In this document: positions 1 to 6,820 of the stretch, piece after piece
Position numbering within the stretch: the first letter of the stretch is position 1
Layout: each line of letters begins with the position of its first letter
DNA from: Methylobacterium sp.
Lineage (GTDB): Bacteria; Pseudomonadota; Alphaproteobacteria; Rhizobiales; Beijerinckiaceae
Assembly: GCA_021154065.1 (NCBI GenBank)
Contig: JAJKJG010000017.1
Location: 1-12,772 of the forward strand
Length of the DNA stretch: 12,772 nt
Reading direction: 5' to 3'
Made by a program: the position numbers and the translations under genes
The notes under the pieces: model-generated
Databases searched by the model: none
Told to the model about the DNA's origin: nothing
Seen by the model: only the letters and a program-made list of their open reading frames with translations

Positions 1-1494
1 GCGCCGGTCGCGCCGGTATTTCAGGCGCACGAAGCCGGCCTCGAGCGGGTGGATCTTCTCGATCCGAATCGAGCCGACGAACCAGTTGAGCACGAACAGC
101 GTCTTGCCGACCGAGGTCTTGGTCGCGGCGGCGCGGCGCAGCACCCGCTCGACGTGGTCGTCCGAGTAGTAGGTCTCCCAGGCCGTCCGGTACGCCTCCT
201 CCCACTCGGCCTTGGACATCAGCGGGTGGCCGGTGCAGGCGTGGTTGAGGTCGTATTTGTTGAGGTCGGGGTCCATCCAGACCCCCTTCTCGAGGAGCTT
301 CTTGTGGTCCTCGGAGCCGGGGAGGGGGGTGAGGAAGAAGAACTCGAGGAGGTCGACCGGCAGCTCCTTCTTGATCACCTCGATATCGCGGCGGATGCGC
401 TCCGGCGTGTCGTTCGGGAAGCCGAGGATGTAGCCCGCATAGGTGATGACGCCGACGTTCTTCCAAGCGAGCAGCATCTTGCGGTATTCGGTGATCTTGT
501 TCTGCTTCTTCTTTGCCGCGACGAGGTTGTCCGGCGAGATGTTCTCGAGCCCGATGAAGACGCGCTTGACGCCGGCGCGGGCCGCCTTCTCGATGAAGTT
601 CGGCAGCCGGTGGCAGAGTGTGTCGACCTGGATGATGAGGCGGATCTTGATCTTCTCGACCTCGCGCAGGTGGATCAGGCGGTCGAAGATCGGCTCCCAG
701 TCCTTGTTGCGGGCGAAGTTGTCGTCGGTGATAAAGAAGTGGAAGATGCCCTGCGCGGCGTTGTCGCGCACGATGCGCTCGACGTCGTCCGGCGAGCGGC
801 GGCGGGATTTCCGCCCCTGCACGTTTATGATGGTGCAGAACGAGCACTGGAACGGACATCCCCGCCCGGCGTCGAAGCTGGCGTTCGCGCCGTAGGTGCG
901 CTTGATCACCGAGGCCGGCAGGTGCGGCGTCGGCACGTGCTCGATGCCGGGCAGCTCCTTCATGAAGTTGTAGATCGGCGCCAGGCGGCCGTTGACCGCG
1001 TCCTTGAGGATGAGGTCGAGCCGGCCTTCCTCGGCCTCGCCGGCATACATGAAGCAGCCGATGTCGAGCGCCTGCTGCACGGCGGGGTCGATCGACGGCA
1101 GCATGGCGAGCGTGCCGGAGACGTGGAAGCCGCCGATGCCGACGGTGACGCCCGCTTGGCGCAGGGGCTTCGCGATATCGAGCGCGCGCGGGAACTGGTT
1201 CGACTGCACGCCGACGAGCATGACCATGCCCCGGCCTGCCTCGGCGATCCGCTTCGCGATACGGTCCGGGCGCACCCGCGCGTTGGTCTCGTCGATCGCC
1301 TCGACGTCGAGCGTGTGATCGGGCGCGAGCACGTCGCGCGCCTGCGCATCGAGGGCGAGGCCGTACAGGCACGCCAGAGAATTCGCCGGGATCGGCGAGC
1401 GTAGCCATTGGATGACGTAGCCGTCGTCGTCGTAATGCGACGGCTTGATCAGGATCAGCCGAAAGGTTTTCCGGCCGTTCGCGCCAGAAGCCAT
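1..1494 (-). CDS. Radical SAM protein with B12-binding-like N-terminal half (3' end off window)
   Basis: The frame is open from ATG at 1494 to base 1 (498 codons, no stop), so the C-terminus is missing. The radical SAM cluster motif CxxxCxxC is present as GCPFQCSFC, with Cys at residues 213, 217 and 220; these cysteines bind the [4Fe-4S] cluster that cleaves S-adenosylmethionine. The first 200 residues look like a Rossmann-type cobalamin-binding domain (segments LVGVQSNQFPRALDIAKPLR and VGIGGFHVSG), but I see no clear DxHxxG motif for the lower cobalt ligand. Later segments (TDDNFARN, FIGLEN, YILGFP, FFLTPLPGSEDHK) are typical of B12-type radical SAM enzymes, a class that includes methyltransferases and ring-modifying enzymes. 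The start follows AAGGGG about 9 bases upstream. It lies 96 bp downstream of the HdeD-like gene on the same strand. The substrate is unknown and nothing nearby indicates a pathway. The long plus-strand frame over it is a shadow. Confidence 0.9.
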   Translation of the reverse strand, partial: MASGANGRKTFRLILIKPSHYDDDGYVIQWLRSPIPANSLACLYGLALDAQARDVLAPDHTLDVEAIDETNARVRPDRIAKRIAEAGRGMVMLVGVQSNQFPRALDIAKPLRQAGVTVGIGGFHVSGTLAMLPSIDPAVQQALDIGCFMYAGEAEEGRLDLILKDAVNGRLAPIYNFMKELPGIEHVPTPHLPASVIKRTYGANASFDAGRGCPFQCSFCTIINVQGRKSRRRSPDDVERIVRDNAAQGIFHFFITDDNFARNKDWEPIFDRLIHLREVEKIKIRLIIQVDTLCHRLPNFIEKAARAGVKRVFIGLENISPDNLVAAKKKQNKITEYRKMLLAWKNVGVITYAGYILGFPNDTPERIRRDIEVIKKELPVDLLEFFFLTPLPGSEDHKKLLEKGVWMDPDLNKYDLNHACTGHPLMSKAEWEEAYRTAWETYYSDDHVERVLRRAAATKTSVGKTLFVLNWFVGSIRIEKIHPLEAGFVRLKYRRDRR

Positions 1495-1590
1495 GCCCCA
1501 CGCCCCTTGAGATTCCCTTGAAGCCCATACAACGGGAGCTTTCGGGCGGGAAGGGGGCGACGAGCCTCTGCGGCCGCCGCGAAGAAGCGC

Positions 1591-2211
1591 TCAGGCGGCG
1601 CGGGCGGCGGCGCTGCCGGGGGTGTCGTCCTTTCGCGCTTTCAGCCGGAAGGCGAGGACGATCAGCGCGACGCCGAACACGAACGCGTAGGCGCCGAGCC
1701 ACCAGGTCAGCACCACGGCGCCGATGACCGGCGAGAGCACGAGGAGCACCCCCCAGATCACCGAAATGACGCCGCCGATCGCAAGCCACCAGCGGCCGTG
1801 GCTCTCGTGCAGCTTGAACGCCGCCGCGATCATCAGCCCGCCGCTGATCAGCGCCCAGGCAGCGGTGATGACGACGAAGGCGAAGACCGCCGTCACCGGC
1901 AACGCGGCGGCGACAACCCCCATGACGATGTTGAGCGCGCCCTCGGCGAGGAGCAGGCCCCAGCGCTCGTTCGCCCGCGCGGCGCGCACCGCAGCGACGA
2001 TGCCGGCGACGCCGTCGACGATGAGATAGGCGGCGAAGAACAGGGCCAGCGTGATCATCACGGCGCCGGGCGAGGCGAAGGCGAGGATGCCGAACAGCAC
2101 GCCGAACACGCCGCGCAAGGCGATGAGCCACCAGTTCTGGGCCAGCACCGCGCTCATCGCGTCGGAGGCCCGGGCGTCGGTCGTCACGGATGTGCCGGTC
2201 GGTGTCGCCAT
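1591..2211 (-). CDS. HdeD family integral membrane protein
   Basis: This is a 206-residue hydrophobic protein with about six membrane segments (roughly residues 27-46, 50-75, 84-103, 107-132, 140-160 and 164-189), a short polar N-terminus and a charged tail. Length, helix count and the segments QNWWLIALRGVFGVLFGILA and ISGGLMIAAAFKLHESHGRW fit the HdeD/DUF308 family. In E. coli HdeD belongs to the acid-stress island, but in alphaproteobacteria the family is widespread and the role unclear. I chose ATG at 2211 because GGGAGG lies 5-6 bases upstream and the protein is hydrophobic soon afterwards; a longer frame to 2277 would add an Arg-rich stretch that looks non-coding. It faces away from the large RTX-like gene across a 316-bp spacer. 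The radical SAM gene lies 96 bp downstream on the same strand and might be co-transcribed. Confidence 0.9.
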   Translation of the reverse strand: MATPTGTSVTTDARASDAMSAVLAQNWWLIALRGVFGVLFGILAFASPGAVMITLALFFAAYLIVDGVAGIVAAVRAARANERWGLLLAEGALNIVMGVVAAALPVTAVFAFVVITAAWALISGGLMIAAAFKLHESHGRWWLAIGGVISVIWGVLLVLSPVIGAVVLTWWLGAYAFVFGVALIVLAFRLKARKDDTPGSAAARAA

Positions 2212-2527
2212 GATGCCCTCCCGTCGAGGCAGTGTGCCAGGGGAGCGAAGCTTCCTCCTCCGGCGCCGCTTCCGCAAGGGCGAAAGCCAAGAGGTTCAGG
2301 GCCGCATCCGGCGAGGCTGCGCGCGCCGGCGCGCTCGGCCTTGCGAGAGCGTCACGTTCGAAGTGACGCAGCGTTGGTCGGCTCGTCGCCCTGCGATCGA
2401 CCAAGAGGCTGATGCTTCGACCCGTTGTTCCCTTAATTGACGCTCGGTGCTTGGGGATTTACGGTCGATAATCCAGGGCCAAATCAAGACAACGAACGAA
2501 AAACCGGCTCCGGCAGGAGGGCAGACG
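2212..2527. other. Divergent intergenic region
   Basis: This 316-bp spacer between the HdeD-like gene and the RTX-like gene must carry promoters for both. No convincing coding frame was seen: the frames that cross it are rich in Arg and have no ribosome site. It holds a 14-bp GC palindrome at 2321-2334, the larger interrupted palindrome at 2349-2369, and an AT-richer stretch from about 2430 to 2510. A TTGACG at 2437-2442 resembles a -35 element, but the nearest good -10-like sequence (GATAAT at 2467-2472) is too far away at 24 bp, so I do not call a promoter. Confidence 0.6.
2349..2369. promoter_or_regulatory. Interrupted palindrome, operator-like
   Basis: The arms GCGTCAC and GTGACGC are perfect 7-bp inverted repeats around the 7-base centre GTTCGAA, which itself contains the palindrome TTCGAA. 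It lies 138 bp upstream of the HdeD-like start and 159 bp upstream of the RTX-like start, in the middle of the divergent spacer. The dyad symmetry suits a dimeric repressor or activator serving both genes, but no regulator gene is in the window and I cannot assign a family. It could also be a chance hairpin. Confidence 0.35.
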
Positions 2528-5500
2528 ATGGCGAACGTCCAACAATTGACTGCCGGTCTAGACAATCTGAACGGCATTGCTGGCGATTACAACATCTTCC
2601 AGTTGACGCCGGCGACGCTGCAGGCGACCGACACGGTCACTGGCGGCGCCGCGTCGCCATTCGTCGACAACCTCGAGGTGACGGCGACCGGAACGCTGGC
2701 CGCGGCGCAATTCCAGGGGGTGACCGGCGTCGAGCAGCTGATCCTGTCGAGCGCCGGCAACAACGTCACGCTGACGAATGCCTTGGTCGCCGGCACGAGC
2801 ACAGGGAACTTCCGCGTCGAGGGCGGGGCGGGCGACGACACCGTCGACGCAAGCTTCATCACCAACTTCACGCCGGTTTCCTTCATCGCCGGCACCGGCA
2901 ACGACAGCTTCAAGGGCGGCAATGGCCGCAGCGATTCGGTCTTCGCCGCGAACGCCCTCACATCGGCCGACACGGTGGTTGGCGGGTCCGCGGCCGACTT
3001 CCTCTACTTCCTCACGGCCGGCGCCGTCGCGGTCGACGCCTTCGCCAATGTGTCGGCGATCGAGGGTATCGTCTTCGATTCGGGCGGCAACAGCGTCACG
3101 CTGACCGACAGCTTGGTGTCCGGCTCGAGCGTCGGCGTTTTTCGCATCGGCGGCGGCGCGGGAGATGACGTCGTCGACGCGAGTGCCGTCAGCGCCACAG
3201 CGCTCACTTTCATCGCCGGCACGGGCGCCGACAAGATCACGGCGGGATCGAGCAACGGCAATTACGTCTTCGCCGATCTGACCGCGGCCGACACCGTCCA
3301 GGGCGGATCGGGGATCGAGACGGTCGACTTCGCGAACGCCGGAGCGGTTTCGGCGGCGGATTTCGCCAATGTGACGAATATCGAGGGTCTCGTCCTCGAC
3401 GCCGGCGGCAGCGATGTCACCCTGACGAACAGCCTGGTCGCCGGGACGAGCACCGGCTTCTTCTGGATCTTGGGCGGCGCGGGCTCCGACACCGTCGACG
3501 CGAGCGCGATCAGCAATGGCACGGCCGTGTCTTTCATCGCCGGGAGCGGCGCCGATACCTTCAAGGGCGGAAACGGTCGCAACGATTCCGTGTTTGCGGC
3601 GGACGAGCTCACATCGGCGGATACCGTCACCGGCGGATCGGCCATCGACACGCTATATTTCCTGACCCCGGGGGAGGTCGCCGCCACCGCCTTTGCGAAC
3701 GTCACCAACATCGAAGGCCTGGGGCTCGACCCCGGTGGCAACACGGTCACCCTGACGGACAGCCTGGTTGCCGGATCCAGCATCGGCTCGTTCCGGGTCG
3801 GCGGCGGCGCCGGCGCCGACATCGTCGACGCGAGCGCCATCTCGAACGCGACGCCGATCACCTTCGCGACCGGGAGCGGCGCCAACAATCTCAAGGGCGG
3901 CAACGGCTTCGACGTTTTCCTCGTCCCCGACAGCACGTTTGCCGACATCGACGGCAACGACGGGTTCGACCGGATCACCGCGACGACCGCCGCTCAGAGC
4001 CTCGACCTGACCGCCAACGCGACGAAGATCCACGACATCGAGATCATCGACCTGGCGAGTTCGGCAGGCGCGACCCTGACCCTCACGGCCGCCGATATCG
4101 GCCAGATCAACCCCGGCGTCGGCACCTTCCTCTACGTGCTCGGCGGCGCCGACGACACGGTGAGCACCGACGGCGGCTGGACGCTGATCACGACCACGCA
4201 CACGAACCCTTCGGTCGCGCCGGGCAATTTCACCCAGCTCCAGCGCTCCAGCGGCCGGAATCTGTTCCTTCAGAACGGGATCGAGGTCAACGACGCGCCG
4301 ACGGTCGTGGTCGACTCCGGCGCCGAGACGATCTTCACGCTCGAGGATCAATCGATCGAGATTTGCAACACCACCTTCGGCGACGTGGATTCCGGTACCC
4401 AGGCGGTGGCCGTGACCTTCGCGGCCACCCGCGGCACGCTTTCGGCGCTTGATACGGTCGGCGACGGTGACGGCGTCACGGTCGGAGGCATCGGCACGAG
4501 CACGCTGACGCTCACCGGCTCCGTCGCAGACATCAACGCGTTCGTGCTCGCCGATAACGTCGTCTACACGCCGCTCTCGAACGACAGCGGCGACGTCACG
4601 CTGACGACGACGATCGACGATCAGGGGCAGGTCGGCGCCGGCGGTCCCCTGTCGGCGAGCGTCAACCGGACCATCACGATCACGCCGGTGATCGACGGCG
4701 CCGATGTGCGCGCCGGCGCCGGTTTCCTGCAGCCGACGATCGGCGTCGAGGACCCGCTCAACGGCTTCGCCTTCTCGACGCTGAATTATCGGTTCGCGCC
4801 TCCGGGCAACCTCGACGAGACTGATCCGCGCACCTTCGCGCTCGACGACGGCGGCTTCGTCATGGTGTGGACGCAGAGCACCGGGACGCCCGGCATCCTG
4901 GCGCAACGCTTCGGCGCCAACGGCAATCCCGAAGACAGCATCATCGCGGTCAGCCCGACCGCGGCGCCCGGCGACAACGAGCCGGACGTCGCCGCCCTGC
5001 CGAACGGCGGCTTTGCGGTCGCATGGGTCGAGACCCCCGGCGACGACGGCGCGAGCGACATCGAGGTCGCGGTCTACGGCAACGCAGGGCCGCTGCCGAC
5101 GGCGCGCTTCACCGTGCAGTCGGCTGCCGCCGGAACCGCGGAGCGCAACCCGACGGTCACGGCGCTGACGGACGGAAACCTGCTCGTGACCTGGGCCGTC
5201 CCGACCGGCCCCGGCACGGCGCCGAGCGAGCTCTATGCCCAGCGCTTCACGACGGCTGGCGTCGAGGTCGACGCCAGCCCGGCCCTGATTTCCGCCACCG
5301 CGGCGCACGCGACGCCGGTCCCGGCGGGGCTGTCGTCCGAGCTCTACCCCGGCGACCCGCCGGCCGAGCAGACGGTCGCGGCACTCGCGGGAGGCGCCTA
5401 CGCCATCGCTTGGGTCGAGGCCGCGAATGGCGGCCAGATCCACGTCGAAACCTTCGGCTCGAACGGGCTGTCCTCGCATGCTCCCGTGGTCCTCGACCTT

Positions 5501-6487
5501 GGCGTCGGCACCAGCACCGCATCCTTCATTCCCGAGCGCGAGCCGGACATCACGCTCCTCGACAACGGCAACTTCCTCGTCACCTGGACCGCGAGCCCAT
5601 CCCCCCCGGTCAAGGCCTCGGCCGACATCATGGGACAGCTCTTCGAGTCCGACGGCGACGCGCTCGGGACGCCGCAGGTGCTCGTCCTCGGTTCCGACGG
5701 GGGCGGCTTCGATTTCAGCGAGATCAGCCCGAGCGTCACGGCGCTCGAGAACGGCCGCTTCGCCCTGTCCTGGCTGCGCCTTGCCGGCAACAACGGCGAC
5801 GTGTTCATCCAGGCTTTCAACAACGACGGCACGCGCGACGACGACGGCAGCATCAACGGCGCCGACGTCCAGATCACCGCGAACAACCAGACCGTCCCGA
5901 ACCGCGACCCGATCGTGACCGCGCTCGACGACGGCCGCTTCCTGCTGAGCTGGGTGTCGCCGAAGACCGACCCCAGCAGCAGCCCGCTGGCGCCAGACAA
6001 CACCGGCAGCCAGGACGACATCCTCTACGTGATCGTCGAGCCCGGCACGGGCCAGAACCTCACCACGACCGGCAACCTCGACATCGAGCTGCCGACCAAG
6101 GTGACGCTGTTCGACAATGACGGATCGGAGATCCTGCAGAGCGTCACGATCGAAGGCCTGCCGGACGACTACACGCTGGAATTCGGAGCCTTCGACCCCT
6201 TCGCGGGCAGCGGAATCAACACCGACCCCGGCGCCTGGGTGATCAACCGCTCCGACTCGATGGCGGCGGCGGACTTCCTCGACCGTCTCGTCGCCGGCAC
6301 TGATGCGCTGACGCTCATCGCCAATCCCGATCCTGATTTCGTGACGGACTTTGCGCTCATGATCACGGCGACGGTGTCGGAAGCCGGTTCGACTCCGCCG
6401 ACGAACAACTCATGGCCGATCTTCGTCAATTTCGGCGCCTTCAACACGACCTTCTACACCGGCACCGGTGGCGGCGACGTCGTTTGA
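2528..6487 (+). CDS. Large RTX-like repeat protein with cadherin-like, propeller-like and beta-sandwich domains
   Basis: The protein has 1319 residues. The start ATG at 2528 follows AGGAGGG with a 6-base spacer; an upstream GTG at 2447 has no ribosome site. There is no Sec signal, as expected for type I secretion substrates. Order of parts: residues 20-461 are four repeats of about 108 residues, each with RTX nonapeptides GGxGxDxUx (GGAGDDTVD at 99-107; equivalents near 209, 316 and 426); 462 to about 550 is a decayed fifth repeat; about 586-726 is a cadherin-like domain opening with EVNDAP and containing DDQGQVGAGGPLS; 767 to about 1172 holds seven W-containing repeats; about 1187-1308 is a beta domain (LFDNDGSE, VTIEGLPDDYTL, DFALMITATV) of the type found in giant RTX adhesins. 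I find one cysteine (613). A role as a calcium-binding surface or secreted adhesin-like protein is inference. No ABC transporter, membrane fusion protein or TolC gene is nearby. The C-terminus GTGGGDVV stops within an RTX-like motif, so the gene may be truncated. Confidence 0.88.
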   Translation: MANVQQLTAGLDNLNGIAGDYNIFQLTPATLQATDTVTGGAASPFVDNLEVTATGTLAAAQFQGVTGVEQLILSSAGNNVTLTNALVAGTSTGNFRVEGGAGDDTVDASFITNFTPVSFIAGTGNDSFKGGNGRSDSVFAANALTSADTVVGGSAADFLYFLTAGAVAVDAFANVSAIEGIVFDSGGNSVTLTDSLVSGSSVGVFRIGGGAGDDVVDASAVSATALTFIAGTGADKITAGSSNGNYVFADLTAADTVQGGSGIETVDFANAGAVSAADFANVTNIEGLVLDAGGSDVTLTNSLVAGTSTGFFWILGGAGSDTVDASAISNGTAVSFIAGSGADTFKGGNGRNDSVFAADELTSADTVTGGSAIDTLYFLTPGEVAATAFANVTNIEGLGLDPGGNTVTLTDSLVAGSSIGSFRVGGGAGADIVDASAISNATPITFATGSGANNLKGGNGFDVFLVPDSTFADIDGNDGFDRITATTAAQSLDLTANATKIHDIEIIDLASSAGATLTLTAADIGQINPGVGTFLYVLGGADDTVSTDGGWTLITTTHTNPSVAPGNFTQLQRSSGRNLFLQNGIEVNDAPTVVVDSGAETIFTLEDQSIEICNTTFGDVDSGTQAVAVTFAATRGTLSALDTVGDGDGVTVGGIGTSTLTLTGSVADINAFVLADNVVYTPLSNDSGDVTLTTTIDDQGQVGAGGPLSASVNRTITITPVIDGADVRAGAGFLQPTIGVEDPLNGFAFSTLNYRFAPPGNLDETDPRTFALDDGGFVMVWTQSTGTPGILAQRFGANGNPEDSIIAVSPTAAPGDNEPDVAALPNGGFAVAWVETPGDDGASDIEVAVYGNAGPLPTARFTVQSAAAGTAERNPTVTALTDGNLLVTWAVPTGPGTAPSELYAQRFTTAGVEVDASPALISATAAHATPVPAGLSSELYPGDPPAEQTVAALAGGAYAIAWVEAANGGQIHVETFGSNGLSSHAPVVLDLGVGTSTASFIPEREPDITLLDNGNFLVTWTASPSPPVKASADIMGQLFESDGDALGTPQVLVLGSDGGGFDFSEISPSVTALENGRFALSWLRLAGNNGDVFIQAFNNDGTRDDDGSINGADVQITANNQTVPNRDPIVTALDDGRFLLSWVSPKTDPSSSPLAPDNTGSQDDILYVIVEPGTGQNLTTTGNLDIELPTKVTLFDNDGSEILQSVTIEGLPDDYTLEFGAFDPFAGSGINTDPGAWVINRSDSMAAADFLDRLVAGTDALTLIANPDPDFVTDFALMITATVSEAGSTPPTNNSWPIFVNFGAFNTTFYTGTGGGDVV
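2585..3910 (+). repeat. Four tandem ~108-residue RTX-containing repeats (coding)
   Basis: Units begin near 2585, 2933, 3260 and 3584, with a degenerate fifth starting at 3911. The shared pattern per unit is VFAA-LTxADTVxGGS, then AFANVTNIEGL, then a Val/Thr-rich strand with SLVAGTS, then GGAGxDxVDAS, then FIAGxGADxFKGG. The codons for VDAS lie at 2843, 3173, 3494 and 3824, so spacing is 330, 321 and 330 bases. Units 1 and 3 both end in FKGGNGR followed by DSVFAA, while unit 2 ends in ITAGSSNGN. This suggests that a two-unit block was duplicated. The DNA copies differ at many third positions, so the duplication is not recent. Confidence 0.85.
4826..6046 (+). repeat. Seven W-containing repeats, possible seven-bladed propeller (coding)
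   Basis: Seven copies of the pattern P-x-V-x-A-L-x-[DN]-G-x-[FL]-x-[LV]-x-W start at residues 767, 819, 875, 948, 1006, 1068 and 1128 of the large protein (spacing 52, 56, 73, 58, 62 and 60). Most are followed about 15 residues later by a strand such as ILAQRFGANG, LYAQRFTTAG, IMGQLFESDG or VFIQAFNNDG. Copy 4 begins QTVAALAGG rather than with proline and follows a longer insert. Similar [DN]GGFVxxW repeats occur in bacterial RTX-type proteins. The count of seven and the spacing fit a beta-propeller, but the fold is inferred. Confidence 0.7.
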
Positions 6488-6494
6488 CGACGGA

Positions 6495-6532
6495 GCGCCA
6501 TCGTGGCGCCCGTCCGGCGGCGCTGCCGCCGG
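6495..6532 (+). terminator. Two hairpins just after the RTX-like gene
   Basis: The stem GCGCCA/TGGCGC with a 3-base loop lies at 6495-6509. The perfect 8-bp stem CCGGCGGC/GCCGCCGG with loop GCT lies at 6514-6532. They begin 8 bases after the stop codon. No T-run follows, so a canonical intrinsic terminator is not shown; they may act with Rho or protect the 3' end of the mRNA. Confidence 0.5.
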
Positions 6533-6820
6533 TCAGCCGTGCCTGCTCGTCCGGTGATCCGGCGCCGGCGGAACCGGGCGGCTCGTCGTAGTGCGAGGCA
6601 CGTCTTCCTGGCTGCCGTTCACCGCTCCCTCAAACTTTTCGCACCGCACGATGCGGACTTTTCGCATAATGCGGGCTTTGCGCATCGCACAATACGGGAT
6701 TGTGAGAATATGGGGATGGTAAAGTGAGAATTCCGGCGTGGAACGGTTGGGAATGGGATCATGCGGCGCTTCGCCGGGTTCGCGCGTTTCATCGGCTGGG
6801 AACGCCAGCGAGGAGGCCCC
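6533..6820. other. Intergenic region with operator-like array
   Basis: No credible gene is seen in these 288 bases; the small frames that cross it lack ribosome sites and family features. The left part is GC-rich. The stretch 6630-6725 is distinctly AT-richer and holds the repeated dyad array at 6635-6703. The remainder up to 6820 is the leader of the methyltransferase gene. No RTX-like coding continues downstream of the large gene in any of the three forward frames I read. Confidence 0.6.
6635..6703. promoter_or_regulatory. Three-unit operator-like repeat array
   Basis: Three related copies are seen: CGCACGATGCGGACTTTT at 6645, CGCATAATGCGGGCTTTG at 6663 and CGCACAATACGGGATTGT at 6686. Each core reads CGCAy, a short gap, then ATrCGGr, an imperfect palindrome. 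CTTTTCGCA or CTTTGCGCA precedes each copy (starts 6635, 6658 and 6676), giving unit lengths of 23, 18 and about 23. The dyad TTCGCATAATGCGGG resembles operators described for some IclR-family regulators, by my recollection only. It lies 118 bp upstream of the methyltransferase start, the only gene it could plausibly control on this side. Confidence 0.5.

Noticed and set aside
49..1404. 451-residue open frame on the plus strand
   Set aside because: It lies antisense to the radical SAM gene, whose CxxxCxxC motif and family segments are clear. The plus-strand translation is low-complexity Val/Asp/Arg/Leu and has no ribosome site, as expected for a shadow in high-GC DNA.
2321..2334. 14-bp GC-only palindrome
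   Set aside because: In DNA of this GC content short GC palindromes are frequent and nothing else supports a function.
2447..2527. Upstream GTG start for the RTX-like protein
   Set aside because: No ribosome site there, while AGGAGGG sits 6 bases before the ATG at 2528.
2585..3910. Direct repeats as a CRISPR or satellite array
   Set aside because: The repeats are coding, about 320-330 bases long, and diverged at third codon positions in step with a protein repeat.
3653..5479. 608-residue open frame on the minus strand inside the RTX-like gene
   Set aside because: The Arg/Asp/Ala/Val-rich translation mirrors the GC-biased codons of the sense gene, which has a perfect ribosome site and repeat structure.
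4867..6120. 417-residue Arg-rich frame on the plus strand
   Set aside because: Out-of-frame shadow of the seven-repeat region; extreme Arg content and no family features.
6503..6727. Frame-shifted continuation of the RTX-like gene beyond its stop
   Set aside because: None of the three frames gives further GGxGxDxUx repeats or adhesin-like sequence; they are Arg-rich or stop soon.
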